Origin: a virus
Direction: 5' to 3' (one strand)
Length of the DNA stretch: 54,708 bases
IMG/VR virus record: IMGVR_UViG_3300021477_000008
Span: 1 to 54,708 of that record
Below the pieces are notes generated by a model. It saw only the letters and a list, made by a program, of their open reading frames with translations, was not told the DNA's origin and did no database searches. The stretch's first letter is position 1. Every line of letters begins with the position of its first letter. The position numbers and the translations under genes were made by a program. This document shows, piece by piece, positions 41,198 through 48,924 of the stretch.

Positions 41198-41683
41198 CTA
41201 TTTCGGCGGCTCTCGCGGCTCGACCGGCGCACCTCGTCCGCGCTCCTTCGGTTGGGATGGCTTGAGCGTGCCTTCGCCGGGAATTCCAGCGTAACGCCAA
41301 AGGGCCGCTTCGAGCTTGGCCAGCGTGCTAGCTTCTTGATGCCTGTCTTTGGGGTCTTTCAACGTCGCTAGGTTCTCCCTTGAGGCCTTGCACAGGGCTT
41401 TGTACGCGTGCACTAGGCCTTCCCGCTCCTTGTCGGACAGGTAGAGGGCTTGAGCAATTGTAGGAGCATCGGCGGGTTTACTAGGCAAAATGTTCCTAGT
41501 TGTGGTCTTGGCTTGTTCCCGCTTTGCTCTGCGGGCTTCGCCAGACTTCCGGCCAAGCTCAACAGCATTTGAACGTGTGATGAATGGGTGATAGGTGGGT
41601 TGTTCATCTGGTGTCGGACTATCAGGAACAGTGGATTGAACAACGTAAGGCGGGCTTTGATCTGTTAGGACGGCGGCATCCAT
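41198..41683 (-). CDS. Hypothetical basic protein, possible small terminase or DNA-binding (161 aa)
   Basis: The segment ITRSNAVELGRKSGEARRAKREQ (about residues 35-57) resembles the GRKGG-type motif found in some phage DNA-binding and small-terminase-like proteins. The rest is helical (APTIAQALYLSDKEREGL and on) with a Pro/Arg/Glu-rich tail. A small terminase would be expected near terL, so this call is tentative. A terminator upstream (41725-41752) separates it from the next leftward operon. Confidence 0.5.
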   Translation of the reverse strand: MDAAVLTDQSPPYVVQSTVPDSPTPDEQPTYHPFITRSNAVELGRKSGEARRAKREQAKTTTRNILPSKPADAPTIAQALYLSDKEREGLVHAYKALCKASRENLATLKDPKDRHQEASTLAKLEAALWRYAGIPGEGTLKPSQPKERGRGAPVEPREPPK

Positions 41684-41724
41684 TCGCTAGGCAAATTATG
41701 CCTACTCACTGGGAAAGCAAGTAC

Positions 41725-41752
41725 AAAATAAAAGCCGCGTGGTTAGCGCGGC
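41725..41752 (-). terminator. Rho-independent terminator (leftward)
   Basis: GCCGCG (41734-41739) pairs with CGCGGC (41747-41752) around a 7-base loop. On the minus strand a TTTTATTTT tract (41725-41733) follows. It ends the two-gene operon 42698-41773. Confidence 0.7.
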
Positions 41753-41772
41753 GTGATGGGTTTGGACCAACG

Positions 41773-42060
41773 CTAGTTATTTTCCGGTGTCTTACCCCAA
41801 GCATGAGCGACGTAGGCTTGGGCTACAGCCTTGAAATAATCTCGGACGGTTTGGAATAGTGACTCATTCCCGCTTGCGGTGATGGTCTTGCCGCCGATGA
41901 CCATCGGCGCGGCGTCAATGCTCCTGGCGAAGCGGATGAACTTTGAAATGGTCATGCGCTCGCAAGCGAAGAGCTTGCCCGAGACAATGACTGTCACGCG
42001 GAATTCCCGGAGTTTGGGCAGGAATACCGCCTTGAATTCGATGGGAATATTTTTCTTCAC
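41773..42060 (-). CDS. Hypothetical protein (95 aa)
   Basis: It starts at GTG 42060, overlapping the upstream stop as GTGA. It is a compact mixed alpha/beta protein (IEFKAVFLPKLREFRVTVIV, then VIGGKTITASGNESLFQTVR). It forms an operon with the 213-residue gene and is followed by the terminator at 41725-41752. No family is recognised. Confidence 0.65.
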   Translation of the reverse strand: MKKNIPIEFKAVFLPKLREFRVTVIVSGKLFACERMTISKFIRFARSIDAAPMVIGGKTITASGNESLFQTVRDYFKAVAQAYVAHAWGKTPENN

Positions 42061-42698
42061 TTTCTTTCCCCTCCTGTGGCTTTGGTGAGCGCGGCGTCAA
42101 CCGGGAGCAGCGCACATCCGGCGAACATTTCGAGCGATGTTCGGTCGGCCATGTTAATACGCTTTTTTGACATTGCCATTTGCCGAATGTCCTCCAAGGC
42201 CGCTTCAGCATTTTGCAACGCCCTGACAAGCTCCTCATGGCAGTTCACGGCGCGGACGATGAATGCGGCGTTGGCCGTCACCGTTTCATTGTCCGTTAAG
42301 TGTTCGCTATCGAGGTAGCTAAACACCGGCCCAGGCGAGACGTGGCCGAATGCGAGCTTGCAGATAACGCGGGCATCTGGTGTTCCGACCGCGCCGACTA
42401 TTTCATTACCTTCCTGCTTCCACGGAGTCTTAGTGTGTGTGTTCATGTTCGGTGCGGGGTTGGGTAACTTCCCATTATTGAACGCGGTCGCCACTGCCTG
42501 AGCCTCGGCGCGAGTTGCGAACCATTTCGTATTTCGGTCGCCGGGGAACAGCACGCAGAACTTGTGCTTGTTCACCTGAACAGGGCTGTAATTCGGGGCA
42601 CGAGACTCCATCACCTTTGCCAGCCCGAACATGCTCACCGGCAAGTCGGATTTGTGTGATTCAGCCTCTTCGAGTGCTGTTTGTGATAATGTCGTCAT
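42057..42698 (-). CDS. Hypothetical phage protein (213 aa)
   Basis: The ATG at 42698 was chosen over upstream in-frame starts, which run into the operator region. The C-terminal half (YLDSEHLTDNETVTANAAFIV, then RAVNCHEELVRALQNAEAAL) resembles a common phage protein type of unknown role. HKFCVLFPGDRNTKWFATRAEAQ in the N-terminal half looks like a small beta-alpha domain. It is the first gene of a leftward operon controlled from the dyad-rich region at 42779-42920. Confidence 0.6.
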   Translation of the reverse strand: MTTLSQTALEEAESHKSDLPVSMFGLAKVMESRAPNYSPVQVNKHKFCVLFPGDRNTKWFATRAEAQAVATAFNNGKLPNPAPNMNTHTKTPWKQEGNEIVGAVGTPDARVICKLAFGHVSPGPVFSYLDSEHLTDNETVTANAAFIVRAVNCHEELVRALQNAEAALEDIRQMAMSKKRINMADRTSLEMFAGCALLPVDAALTKATGGERK

Positions 42699-42988
42699 AA
42701 TCTTTTTTTGGTTTGTTGTCATTGACGGGTGAAGGGTAGCAAGGGACATGCCATGCGTTACTTTGCTAGAGATTCCACTTTTGAGACAGTTACTCAGGCC
42801 GAAAAGTGTCCACATTCGCACTTTGCATGTCTCAAAACGAGGCACATAAAACCCCTATAAACATTGGTCGAAATGGCTATGTTCCAAATATGGACAGTTT
42901 TTGTCTCATAGGTGGACACTCTATGTTTTAGACAATGTGTGATTCATTGACGTTTTAGGATTGGCACGGGAAACGCTTATTGGGTGAC
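42699..42988. promoter_or_regulatory. Divergent control region with inverted repeats
   Basis: Two interleaved 9-bp perfect inverted pairs are present: TTTTGAGAC (42779-42787) with GTCTCAAAA (42829-42837), and AGTGTCCAC (42805-42813) with GTGGACACT (42912-42920). Extra half-sites are TGGACA (42891-42896) and GTCTCA (42903-42908). The region separates the leftward 42698 operon from the rightward 42989 operon and probably binds one or two regulators. Confidence 0.6.
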
Positions 42989-43225
42989 ATGACTTCTACA
43001 AATGAATTCACGATGGGAAAAGCACTTGAGATTCAGAAGATGAATCTTGAGCAATGGGCAACCGTTCTTCGTCCCGAGATTCAATTTCGGCTTGAGCACC
43101 AAGCCGCGAAGATGAATGCGATGCTGCGCGATTGCGAAACTGGAAGCGAAAACCCTTACAACGTCTGGCGCGGCCAAGACATGACCGACTGGGTTTTGAC
43201 GCGAGCCTCGGAGCTTGCTCGATAA
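42989..43225 (+). CDS. Hypothetical protein (78 aa)
   Basis: The ATG at 42989 follows GGGTGAC. The protein is helical and acidic (TSTNEFTMGKALEIQKMNLEQ) with a C-terminal WRGQDMTDWVLTRASELAR. It is the first gene of the rightward operon 42989-45421. No family is recognised. Confidence 0.6.
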   Translation: MTSTNEFTMGKALEIQKMNLEQWATVLRPEIQFRLEHQAAKMNAMLRDCETGSENPYNVWRGQDMTDWVLTRASELAR

Positions 43226-43254
43226 TCCCCCAACCCCCAAACGAAAGGTAACAA

Positions 43255-43500
43255 ACGAAAACAACATCTTTAATCAGCATTGGCGACGTAATTGTCGTCT
43301 CTGGGCCAGTTAAAAACGGCAATCCCTATCATCCGGGCAATAGAACCCTCTCTGGCGAATCCCGGCGCAGGGCGCTAGGCGGATTCAAGCACGGCCAGAA
43401 CTTCTCATATCTCACGTTTTGGCACGCCCCAGCCAGCGGCGGGGCGGCTCATCTGGAAAGCCCAAACAGCATTAATTGGGAAACGAGCGGAATCAACTAA
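43255..43500 (+). CDS. Hypothetical protein with apparent ACG start (81 aa)
   Basis: The frame is open from 43252 to TAA 43500 and reads as a plausible folded protein: (T)KTTSLISIGDVIVVSG..., KHGQNFSYLTFWHAP, SPNSINWETSGIN. No ATG, GTG or TTG lies upstream of this core in frame. AAAGG (43244-43248) lies 6 bp before ACG (43255-43257), matching the spacing of its neighbours' AAAGG-ATG starts, and an ATG there would give MKTTSLISIG. So either ACG is used, or ATG was mutated or misread. The sequence suggests a small beta-barrel; the function is unknown. Confidence 0.55.
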   Translation, partial: TKTTSLISIGDVIVVSGPVKNGNPYHPGNRTLSGESRRRALGGFKHGQNFSYLTFWHAPASGGAAHLESPNSINWETSGIN

Positions 43501-43520
43501 CCCCAACCCAGAAAGGACAA

Positions 43521-44111
43521 ATGAACACCGAATATCCCGAACTTGAAGCCGCGATTGAAGCCGCAAGAGACGCGCTAAACAGTGCCGCAGAGCCGTGGCA
43601 ACACAAACGAGAACAACTCGAAGCCGAAGAGAAGGCCGCGCTCGCTCCATTGCGAAGCGCATACGAATCCGCCACAGACCGATTGCAGGCCGCTAAGACT
43701 GCCGCACATGTCGCACGACGGAAAGCCGTATTCGACCAATGCCTGAACTCAATCCCGGATGCCGCGACGTTCGGCTGGTTCGCCTGTTGGTGCAAAGGGT
43801 ATCACGACAATGCGTTCCACAACTTTAGCCCGTCCAATGCCGCCCAGATTCAAACACCGAAAGTGCCGGGACTTACACTGCTCGGGCTAGTCGAGGGCAC
43901 TTTCTCGGGGGCTACCAAATTCTATGGCGCGTGGTCTGACAAGACACATAAGCTCGTCGGGCTGCTTTCGATTGAACCTGCCAAGCATCCAGGTGATTCC
44001 ACGGACGGTTACGCAACAGTGAACGGCAAGCCGGTTAAATTCGAGTCAGACCCGTGGACGGGCAAGAAGCGGCCATTCAAGACGTGGATTGCCCATCTGC
44101 GAACCATCTAG
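43521..44111 (+). CDS. Hypothetical phage protein (196 aa)
   Basis: The ATG at 43521 is preceded by AGAAAGGACAA, a good ribosome binding site. The N-terminal half is a charged coiled coil (PELEAAIEAARDALN and on) and the C-terminal half is globular (PGLTLLGLVEGTFSGATKFYG), with KKRPFKTWIAHL at the end. No family is recognised; it is part of the rightward accessory operon. Confidence 0.65.
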   Translation: MNTEYPELEAAIEAARDALNSAAEPWQHKREQLEAEEKAALAPLRSAYESATDRLQAAKTAAHVARRKAVFDQCLNSIPDAATFGWFACWCKGYHDNAFHNFSPSNAAQIQTPKVPGLTLLGLVEGTFSGATKFYGAWSDKTHKLVGLLSIEPAKHPGDSTDGYATVNGKPVKFESDPWTGKKRPFKTWIAHLRTI

Positions 44112-44139
44112 GAATATTGAACCAACGAAAGGACACATT

Positions 44140-44439
44140 ATGCATTATCAGAAATCGAAAATCAGCTGGGCTACTGCTCGCGGCACGCATACACTCATAG
44201 TGCCTGACGTGTCGGCGTCCGCCGGTGTTGACTGGGCGAAGGAAAACGGTTATACAACGCCGCAACCCCGTGTCGCCGTTAGGTTCAGCGCGGATTCTGT
44301 GCGTCACCCTCACCATTTGCATTTCCAAGCTACGGTCGAAGAATGGGAGGCATTCGCGAACGACCTGCTGAAAAGCGTGGCTCGGTCACGCGAGATGGCA
44401 GCGCAAATGGCAGAGGAAATCAAGGGGAGGGCCGTATGA
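44140..44439 (+). CDS. Hypothetical protein (99 aa)
   Basis: The ATG at 44140 follows GAAAGGACACATT. A beta-rich first part (SWATARGTHTLIVPDV) is followed by a helical C-terminus (EEWEAFANDLLKSVARSREM). It is coupled by ATGA to the next membrane protein. The function is unknown. Confidence 0.6.
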   Translation: MHYQKSKISWATARGTHTLIVPDVSASAGVDWAKENGYTTPQPRVAVRFSADSVRHPHHLHFQATVEEWEAFANDLLKSVARSREMAAQMAEEIKGRAV

Positions 44440-44615
44440 GCATTTTACTTGCGTTCTTCGCCGCGATTATCGCAGCAATGTATTGCGGTCTGATGATGTT
44501 CGGGATTACTCGCCCCCGCCATGATTGCCCGCGCTGGTCGTACGCAGTGCATCTTTTCATTGCTGGCGCGATTATCATCTTTTGCGTCTGGTATCTCGGA
44601 GGACAACACCCATGA
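44436..44615 (+). CDS. Two-helix membrane protein (59 aa)
   Basis: Hydrophobic segments at about residues 3-22 and 38-54 are separated by a charged RPRHDCPRW loop. It overlaps both neighbours by ATGA. Small size and topology suggest an inner-membrane accessory; a holin role is possible but unsupported. Confidence 0.6.
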   Translation: MSILLAFFAAIIAAMYCGLMMFGITRPRHDCPRWSYAVHLFIAGAIIIFCVWYLGGQHP

Positions 44616-44776
44616 AATCCCTATTCTACCGCGTGCTCTTTTGGCTGACGCACGATGTCCGGTGTTCCTGGTGTCGGGCGGTGCTGCACAAAGCGCCTCT
44701 ATACAACGGCAAGGTGAGCCATGGCATCTGCCGAAAGTGCCTGACTGAATTGCAATCGAACCTGAACTACGATTAG
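44612..44776 (+). CDS. Small zinc-ribbon protein (54 aa)
   Basis: CSWC (18-21) and CRKC (40-43) give a two-knuckle zinc ribbon, with a hydrophobic N-terminus (SLFYRVLFWLTHDV). It is coupled by ATGA to the membrane protein upstream. The target is unknown. Confidence 0.65.
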   Translation: MKSLFYRVLFWLTHDVRCSWCRAVLHKAPLYNGKVSHGICRKCLTELQSNLNYD

Positions 44777-44803
44777 ACAACCCCAAACAAGAAAGGAAAT
44801 AGT

Positions 44804-45421
44804 ATGAGTCATGCAACAGTATTGGTAGCCGTGCCGCCTGATGGCGACATGGAAGAACATGTGTCCGCCGCAATGCGGCCATTCGATGAAAACGGCGAAT
44901 GGTTCTCTGACGGTAGCCGCTGGGATTGGTTCACGATTGGCGGTCGCTGGAACAATTACATGTTCCCCGGAAACATCATCCAAGTGAAGAACATTGCGCC
45001 AAATCAGTTTATCGAGCGCAAACGCCAGCGCGCCGAGGAAACTTGGGCCGAGATGCAGAAGGAAGATGACAAGCGACTGCTCAAGCTCATTTACGGCTTC
45101 GATGAGAAGGCCACGAAGGAAGACGTGTTGAACGATGCGTTGCGCTCATGGTTTCCCACGCATTACGCGTTCCTGCATGAAAAGAAATGGCATGAGCGTT
45201 CGCGCATGGGTTGGTTCGGATGTGATGCCAAGACGGAATGCGAAATTCGCGGCGACAATCCAAAGGTGGCCCGATGCAAGGCCGCATCCAAGAACGCGCC
45301 AGAGGCTTACATCGTATCCTGGGGAGATGATTCAGCGTCGTGGGACTTGAAGTTTTACAATCGCTTTATCCAGCCGTTGCCGCCGGAAACCGTGCTTGTG
45401 ACTGTTGACTATCACGTTTGA
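44804..45421 (+). CDS. Conserved phage protein with DWFTIGGRW motif (205 aa)
   Basis: The protein begins MSHATVLVAVPPDGDMEEHV and contains RPFDENGEWFSDG and WDWFTIGGRWNNYM, a pattern seen in a widespread phage protein type of unknown function. A helical middle and a C-terminal beta part (VLVTVDYHV) follow. A ribosome binding site (AGAAAGGAAATAGT) precedes ATG. It is the last gene of the operon, followed by a strong terminator. Confidence 0.7.
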   Translation: MSHATVLVAVPPDGDMEEHVSAAMRPFDENGEWFSDGSRWDWFTIGGRWNNYMFPGNIIQVKNIAPNQFIERKRQRAEETWAEMQKEDDKRLLKLIYGFDEKATKEDVLNDALRSWFPTHYAFLHEKKWHERSRMGWFGCDAKTECEIRGDNPKVARCKAASKNAPEAYIVSWGDDSASWDLKFYNRFIQPLPPETVLVTVDYHV

Positions 45422-45447
45422 CCGAGCCACCCGTCCTTCTGTGTGAT

Positions 45448-45475
45448 GCCTGCCCCTCACCGGGCAGGCTTTTTT
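45448..45475 (+). terminator. Rho-independent terminator (rightward)
   Basis: GCCTGCCC (45448-45455) pairs with GGGCAGGC (45462-45469) around CTCACC, followed by TTTTTT. It ends the operon 42989-45421 and overlaps the end of the convergent DnaA-like gene. Confidence 0.9.
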
Positions 45476-45738
45476 GTTTCCAGCCGCGTGACGAGCGCAT
45501 CGAGCTTCGGGTCAACCGAGCGCAATTCTGCGAGGCGAGATATGCCAAAGCTGACCGCTCCGTGCGTGCAGTTGAACGCTCTGCCGATGACTTCCATCGT
45601 CAGCCCGCGTTGCCACATGAGATGCGCGGCGATTCTCCTTGCATCGGATACAATCACTGTGCGTGACCGGCCCATGATGTCGCTGACGCTGACGCCGGTT
45701 GCTTCGCTTACGGCCAGGATTTCGGGTGGGATGGTCAC
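45457..45738 (-). CDS. Stand-alone DnaA domain IV-like protein (93 aa)
   Basis: The pattern of the DnaA C-terminal DNA-binding domain is present: GRSR (23-26), SDARRIAAHLMWQRG (31-45), then IGRAFNCTHGAVSFGI (51-66), where DnaA has IG..F...H.TV. Only this domain is encoded; the ATPase is absent. It could recognise DnaA-box-like sites at a phage or host origin and help open the origin or sequester host DnaA. It is coupled to the upstream gene by ATGA. Confidence 0.75.
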   Translation of the reverse strand: MTIPPEILAVSEATGVSVSDIMGRSRTVIVSDARRIAAHLMWQRGLTMEVIGRAFNCTHGAVSFGISRLAELRSVDPKLDALVTRLETKKPAR

Positions 45739-46466
45739 GAAAGTTTGGCGAGGGCTTCTTTGGCTATGTTACGCATGTAATCAGACTTTCCTCTGTCGAG
45801 TGAAAGTGGATTTGGGGCTATGATTATCTCAAATGCCCCCCTCGCCACCCGCATTTGTTCCTTTAGCCGTGCACGCTCGCTCTTTGCTGCGGCGAGTTCC
45901 TTCTCTGTCGCCTCCTTTTGCTCAAGGAAGGTTTTGGCGGCGGTGGGTAGGTTGGCGATGGCGTTATCTGCGGCTACGTTGAACTTTGTCAATTGTTTGG
46001 CTAAATCCGTCGGGCAATGCGCTTTGATTTTGCCCCACGAAATATAATCAATTCCAGAACAAAAATGTTTCAACTCCTCCACCATCACCGCGATTTGAGC
46101 GTGGGCTGAGGCGAGTTCGGATGCGAGGCGGTCGCGGTCGGATGTAATAACAACAAGCCGTTCATGCAATGATTGGAAAGCGACATCCGCAACTCTAATT
46201 TGTTCACGCAGCATTCGCGGGTCTTCCTCTTTCCACTTCTCCAACTCCCTCACCCGCTCATTCAACTGCTGCCTTGCGGTGGCGAGTTGGGTGAGATGCT
46301 TCTTTGCTGCAAAACGATAGTTATATCTGATTTCATCAGAAAGCGTGTTAAACGCGGCCATACTCAAACCGGATAAGTAAAGAGCGGTCGCTTCAATCTC
46401 ATAATGAGTCATCTGCGTCGGCTGCGGCTCGGGTGCGGGGGAATCATTTGCATTCGGTTGGTTCAT
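45735..46466 (-). CDS. Coiled-coil protein (243 aa)
   Basis: Long heptad regions occur at about residues 55-115 (ATARQQLNERVRELEKWKEE and on) and 175-215, with a short HFCSGIDYISWGKI globular insert. The Pro/Gln-rich N-terminus is disordered. It is coupled by ATGA to the DnaA-like gene, so a replication-linked role is possible. No family is recognised. Confidence 0.65.
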   Translation of the reverse strand: MNQPNANDSPAPEPQPTQMTHYEIEATALYLSGLSMAAFNTLSDEIRYNYRFAAKKHLTQLATARQQLNERVRELEKWKEEDPRMLREQIRVADVAFQSLHERLVVITSDRDRLASELASAHAQIAVMVEELKHFCSGIDYISWGKIKAHCPTDLAKQLTKFNVAADNAIANLPTAAKTFLEQKEATEKELAAAKSERARLKEQMRVARGAFEIIIAPNPLSLDRGKSDYMRNIAKEALAKLS

Positions 46467-46469
46467 AAA

Positions 46470-46700
46470 TCACGGATACGGGTTTTCGTAGGGATCGTCA
46501 GTGCGGCGTTTGATGCGGTCGTAAGCCTCTCTTGCTGAATGTTGAACCGAGCTGTAACCGCAGCCGTCGTAACTCTGTTCGCGGCTTCGCACCTGTTCGC
46601 CATCGTAAATAGAGTTGTCATCAAGCGATTGACGCAAATCGTCAGCATCACAGTAACGGCCTTGTCGTTCCATTTCACGGATTATATCTCTGTATTTCAT
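46470..46700 (-). CDS. Small charged protein (76 aa)
   Basis: The ATG at 46700 overlaps the upstream stop (ATGA), with AAAGG upstream. It is mostly Asp/Arg/Glu/Tyr (YRDIIREMERQGRYCDADDL), probably a helical or disordered protein. The function is unknown. Confidence 0.55.
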   Translation of the reverse strand: MKYRDIIREMERQGRYCDADDLRQSLDDNSIYDGEQVRSREQSYDGCGYSSVQHSAREAYDRIKRRTDDPYENPYP

Positions 46701-46915
46701 TTGGTTTGGCCTTTCTCTTTTTCCCACGCCGTGATTTGTTCGGAAGTGCATTTTGAGCGAGCGCGGCGGTATTCGCAGCCATCGTAGAAATAACCATCCT
46801 CGTCCACTATCATCCATGCGGCAGCAATAAAGCAAAACTCATCCGTCTCCTGCTTCGGCATCATCAGGTCTGCCAGCGGAGTGCCGCCTTGAAAGACTAT
46901 GTATGGGTCATTCAT
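46697..46915 (-). CDS. Hypothetical protein (72 aa)
   Basis: The protein begins MNDPYIVFQGGTPLADLMMP and contains FCFIAAAWMIVDEDGYFYDG, a beta-hairpin-like core with several Cys. It lies 3 bp after the PAPS-reductase-like gene. No family is recognised. Confidence 0.55.
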   Translation of the reverse strand: MNDPYIVFQGGTPLADLMMPKQETDEFCFIAAAWMIVDEDGYFYDGCEYRRARSKCTSEQITAWEKEKGQTK

Positions 46916-46918
46916 AAA

Positions 46919-47755
46919 TTATCCAGTGCAGTAACCTGAATCGCATCCGCCGCCCGGCTCCAGTTTTGCTTTCTTTGGTGGGACTCTTTTAGCCCATTCC
47001 ACAACGGCGTCAATTCCTTCCGGGCGTCCCTTTTTGCGGAATGGATGAAACATGAACTTGTTAGAGAAATCTCTTTCCCTATTCAAATCGCTAAGCATTT
47101 TCTCGCGCTGACGGATGTCAGCCTTGTCGTCCTCGTCCCATGTTTTTATGTCGGTGCTGTTAGCTAGCACGCAGCGGCATTCACGGCTGCGATGTGGCAG
47201 CGGTTTGTATCCGGCGCGGGCAAGGAGTTCGTTTCTGTCTTGTTCGGTATGCAGCACAAGCGGCGACCATTGTGCCCGGCCTTCGTTGGTTGAATCGCTT
47301 TCAACATATTCCGGCCAGTTGGCTCGGTCGGCGGATTCCTCACGGCGCACGCCGCAAACCATTTCAGATAGTCCGTCGGGATCATTCCACGACAGCCAGT
47401 GCATGGTTGGAATTATTTTCGCCTCTTGCGTGCAGAACCGTCGCATCTTATCCGGCCAAACATTGTGAGCGACCAACATTGCATCCCAATCAAAACGCGC
47501 TGTTCTGCACGGAATGAATCCGCACCTTTCCGCGAATCGTTCGCCCGCTGGCACTCTCAGTTCAATCCACCATTTTGCAGCCCAACCCGTGTCGTTGAAT
47601 AGCACAACAACTTTACCAAGCGGATGATTTTGGTTGTATTCGTGAAGGTACTGGAGCAGCGCAATCGAATCATTCCCATAGGAGCATTTGACGACATAGT
47701 CGGGCCGCAGCGCTTGGCCATCAAAATCAAAAGATGTTGGAATGGCGCTCATCAC
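46919..47755 (-). CDS. PAPS-reductase / PP-loop-like protein (278 aa)
   Basis: SYGNDS (25-30) sits where PP-loop ATP pyrophosphatases have SGGxDS, here with altered middle residues. KVVVLFNDTGWAAKWW and MRRFCTQEAKIIP match the PAPS-reductase-type fold, including a CxxE-like region. The C-terminal third has CRCVLAN and CDSGYC, possible metal sites. Family members act on sulfate, nucleotides or tRNA; the phage role is unknown. The first ATG overlaps the upstream stop (ATGA). Confidence 0.7.
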   Translation of the reverse strand: MMSAIPTSFDFDGQALRPDYVVKCSYGNDSIALLQYLHEYNQNHPLGKVVVLFNDTGWAAKWWIELRVPAGERFAERCGFIPCRTARFDWDAMLVAHNVWPDKMRRFCTQEAKIIPTMHWLSWNDPDGLSEMVCGVRREESADRANWPEYVESDSTNEGRAQWSPLVLHTEQDRNELLARAGYKPLPHRSRECRCVLANSTDIKTWDEDDKADIRQREKMLSDLNRERDFSNKFMFHPFRKKGRPEGIDAVVEWAKRVPPKKAKLEPGGGCDSGYCTG

Positions 47756-48069
47756 TTCCTCCCCTTTCGCTTGCGGCCAGCATTCTCGCGTTCGAACTGT
47801 TTCATTAGAGCCTCAATGGTATTGTAAAGCGTGACGGCCTGCTGCGCCATCTGGATTCGTGGAGCCTTGGGCGGCGGCTCTGTGCGCCTTTGGTTTCGGA
47901 GTGCGCGGAGAAAATCTAATCGCACAGCGCGTTTAGATTCTGACGGGCAATCGTCAAGCGGCACGCACGCATCGCATTTTGTGCAATAAACGACCATATC
48001 GCCGTTGACAACGTCTATTGCAAGCTCGCGGTGCGGACACCTTGGAATCTTCGGTTTCATGTCGCTCAT
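47752..48069 (-). CDS. Zinc-finger-like small protein (105 aa)
   Basis: The ATG at 48069 overlaps the upstream stop (ATGA), which decides between several in-frame starts. CTKCDAC near residue 30, with CPHREL before it, suggests a zinc site. The C-terminus is basic (FERENAGRKRKGRK). The function is unknown. Confidence 0.6.
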   Translation of the reverse strand: MSDMKPKIPRCPHRELAIDVVNGDMVVYCTKCDACVPLDDCPSESKRAVRLDFLRALRNQRRTEPPPKAPRIQMAQQAVTLYNTIEALMKQFERENAGRKRKGRK

Positions 48070-48248
48070 TTGGGTTTTGGGGTAGGTCTTTTCGCAATAA
48101 TCTCTAAACATTTTGGACAAGTGACAGCATCGTCTCTTAATACCCATGTGGCCCGACGCAGGTCAATGCGCCGAGGAGGGTCAAAACAGAGCGCGGATAC
48201 CGCTCCGTCAGAGCGCACCTTTGACGCCCGATGAATTATCTTGCTCAC
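48066..48248 (-). CDS. Small zinc-ribbon phage protein (60 aa)
   Basis: The GTG at 48248 overlaps the upstream stop as GTGA and gives (GTG)SKIIHRASKVRSDGAVSAL. The C-terminal DDAVTCPKCLEIIAK carries CxxC. The ATG further upstream would overlap the previous gene fully and was rejected. Similar short proteins (HRA...DGAVSALC...VTCPKCL) are common in phages, with unknown function. Confidence 0.7.
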   Translation of the reverse strand: MSKIIHRASKVRSDGAVSALCFDPPRRIDLRRATWVLRDDAVTCPKCLEIIAKRPTPKPK

Positions 48249-48445
48249 TTCCCACTCCGTTTCTTGAGCAGGGCGCGGAGTTTTTCGGAGAATTTTTGAT
48301 AATCCAAAGCCCTTACATCGAATACTGCGGCCATAGATGACAGACATCTCGTACGATATTGCGTTGCTAATTCTAGCCATATTTTAGCTCTGTCCTCATA
48401 TTGAGCGGCGAGCTTCTCCAATTCCTGCCGCAGCGTTGGTTTCAT
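48245..48445 (-). CDS. Small helical protein (66 aa)
   Basis: It is almost entirely helical and basic (MKPTLRQELEKLAAQYEDRA at the start, KKRSGK at the end). It is chained to both neighbours by 4-bp overlaps. No family is recognised. Confidence 0.55.
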   Translation of the reverse strand: MKPTLRQELEKLAAQYEDRAKIWLELATQYRTRCLSSMAAVFDVRALDYQKFSEKLRALLKKRSGK

Positions 48446-48615
48446 TTGGCGGGAGGGGTTACAGGTTCTTGTTGCAAGGCATCACGAAGTCCATCCGTCG
48501 CGTGGTCTAGCGCGTCGTATATCGGGTCGTCGGAGTCTCCCCGTATGCGTTCGTCAATCACGCGGTCTAGCGCTTCGATGTACGCCTGCAAGGCATTGTT
48601 TGTGTCGTTGGTCAT
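48442..48615 (-). CDS. Small acidic helical protein (57 aa)
   Basis: The ATG at 48615 gives MTNDTNNALQAYIEALDRVI, an acidic helical protein with a Pro-rich end. The longer in-frame version would run into the upstream coiled-coil gene. It is coupled to the next gene by ATGA. The function is unknown. Confidence 0.55.
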   Translation of the reverse strand: MTNDTNNALQAYIEALDRVIDERIRGDSDDPIYDALDHATDGLRDALQQEPVTPPAK

Positions 48616-48619
48616 CTTA

Positions 48620-48922
48620 TCATTTCTTGGCGTCGAGCCACGATTGTTTTGTCTGGCAGGTGCGTTCAGTCTTTCGGCCAATCGTTTCTTCGTCTAGTAA
48701 ATCCAACAGCGCATCCCCTGCCTTTTCCAGCCGGTCAATGCGGGATTGGAGCGCGGCGATGCCATCCGCGATTGATTCTGGCCCGGTCGTGAACATGGCC
48801 AGCAACATCTCGTCGTGGGTTTCCATCGCGTAAATCTGGGCGCGAAGTGTATCATTCTGCGCGGCAAGACCCGCAATGGCAGATTCGGCTTCCGCGAGAT
48901 TTGGGTAAATACGGTATGGCAT
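48620..48922 (-). CDS. Coiled-coil protein (100 aa)
   Basis: The ATG at 48922 (MPYRIYPNLAEAESAIAGLA) was chosen over an Arg-rich extension. Heptads run through residues 8-75 (ALQSRIDRLEKAGDALLDLL). It lies 2 bp after the RusA-like gene. No family is recognised. Confidence 0.6.
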   Translation of the reverse strand: MPYRIYPNLAEAESAIAGLAAQNDTLRAQIYAMETHDEMLLAMFTTGPESIADGIAALQSRIDRLEKAGDALLDLLDEETIGRKTERTCQTKQSWLDAKK

Positions 48923-48924
48923 AG

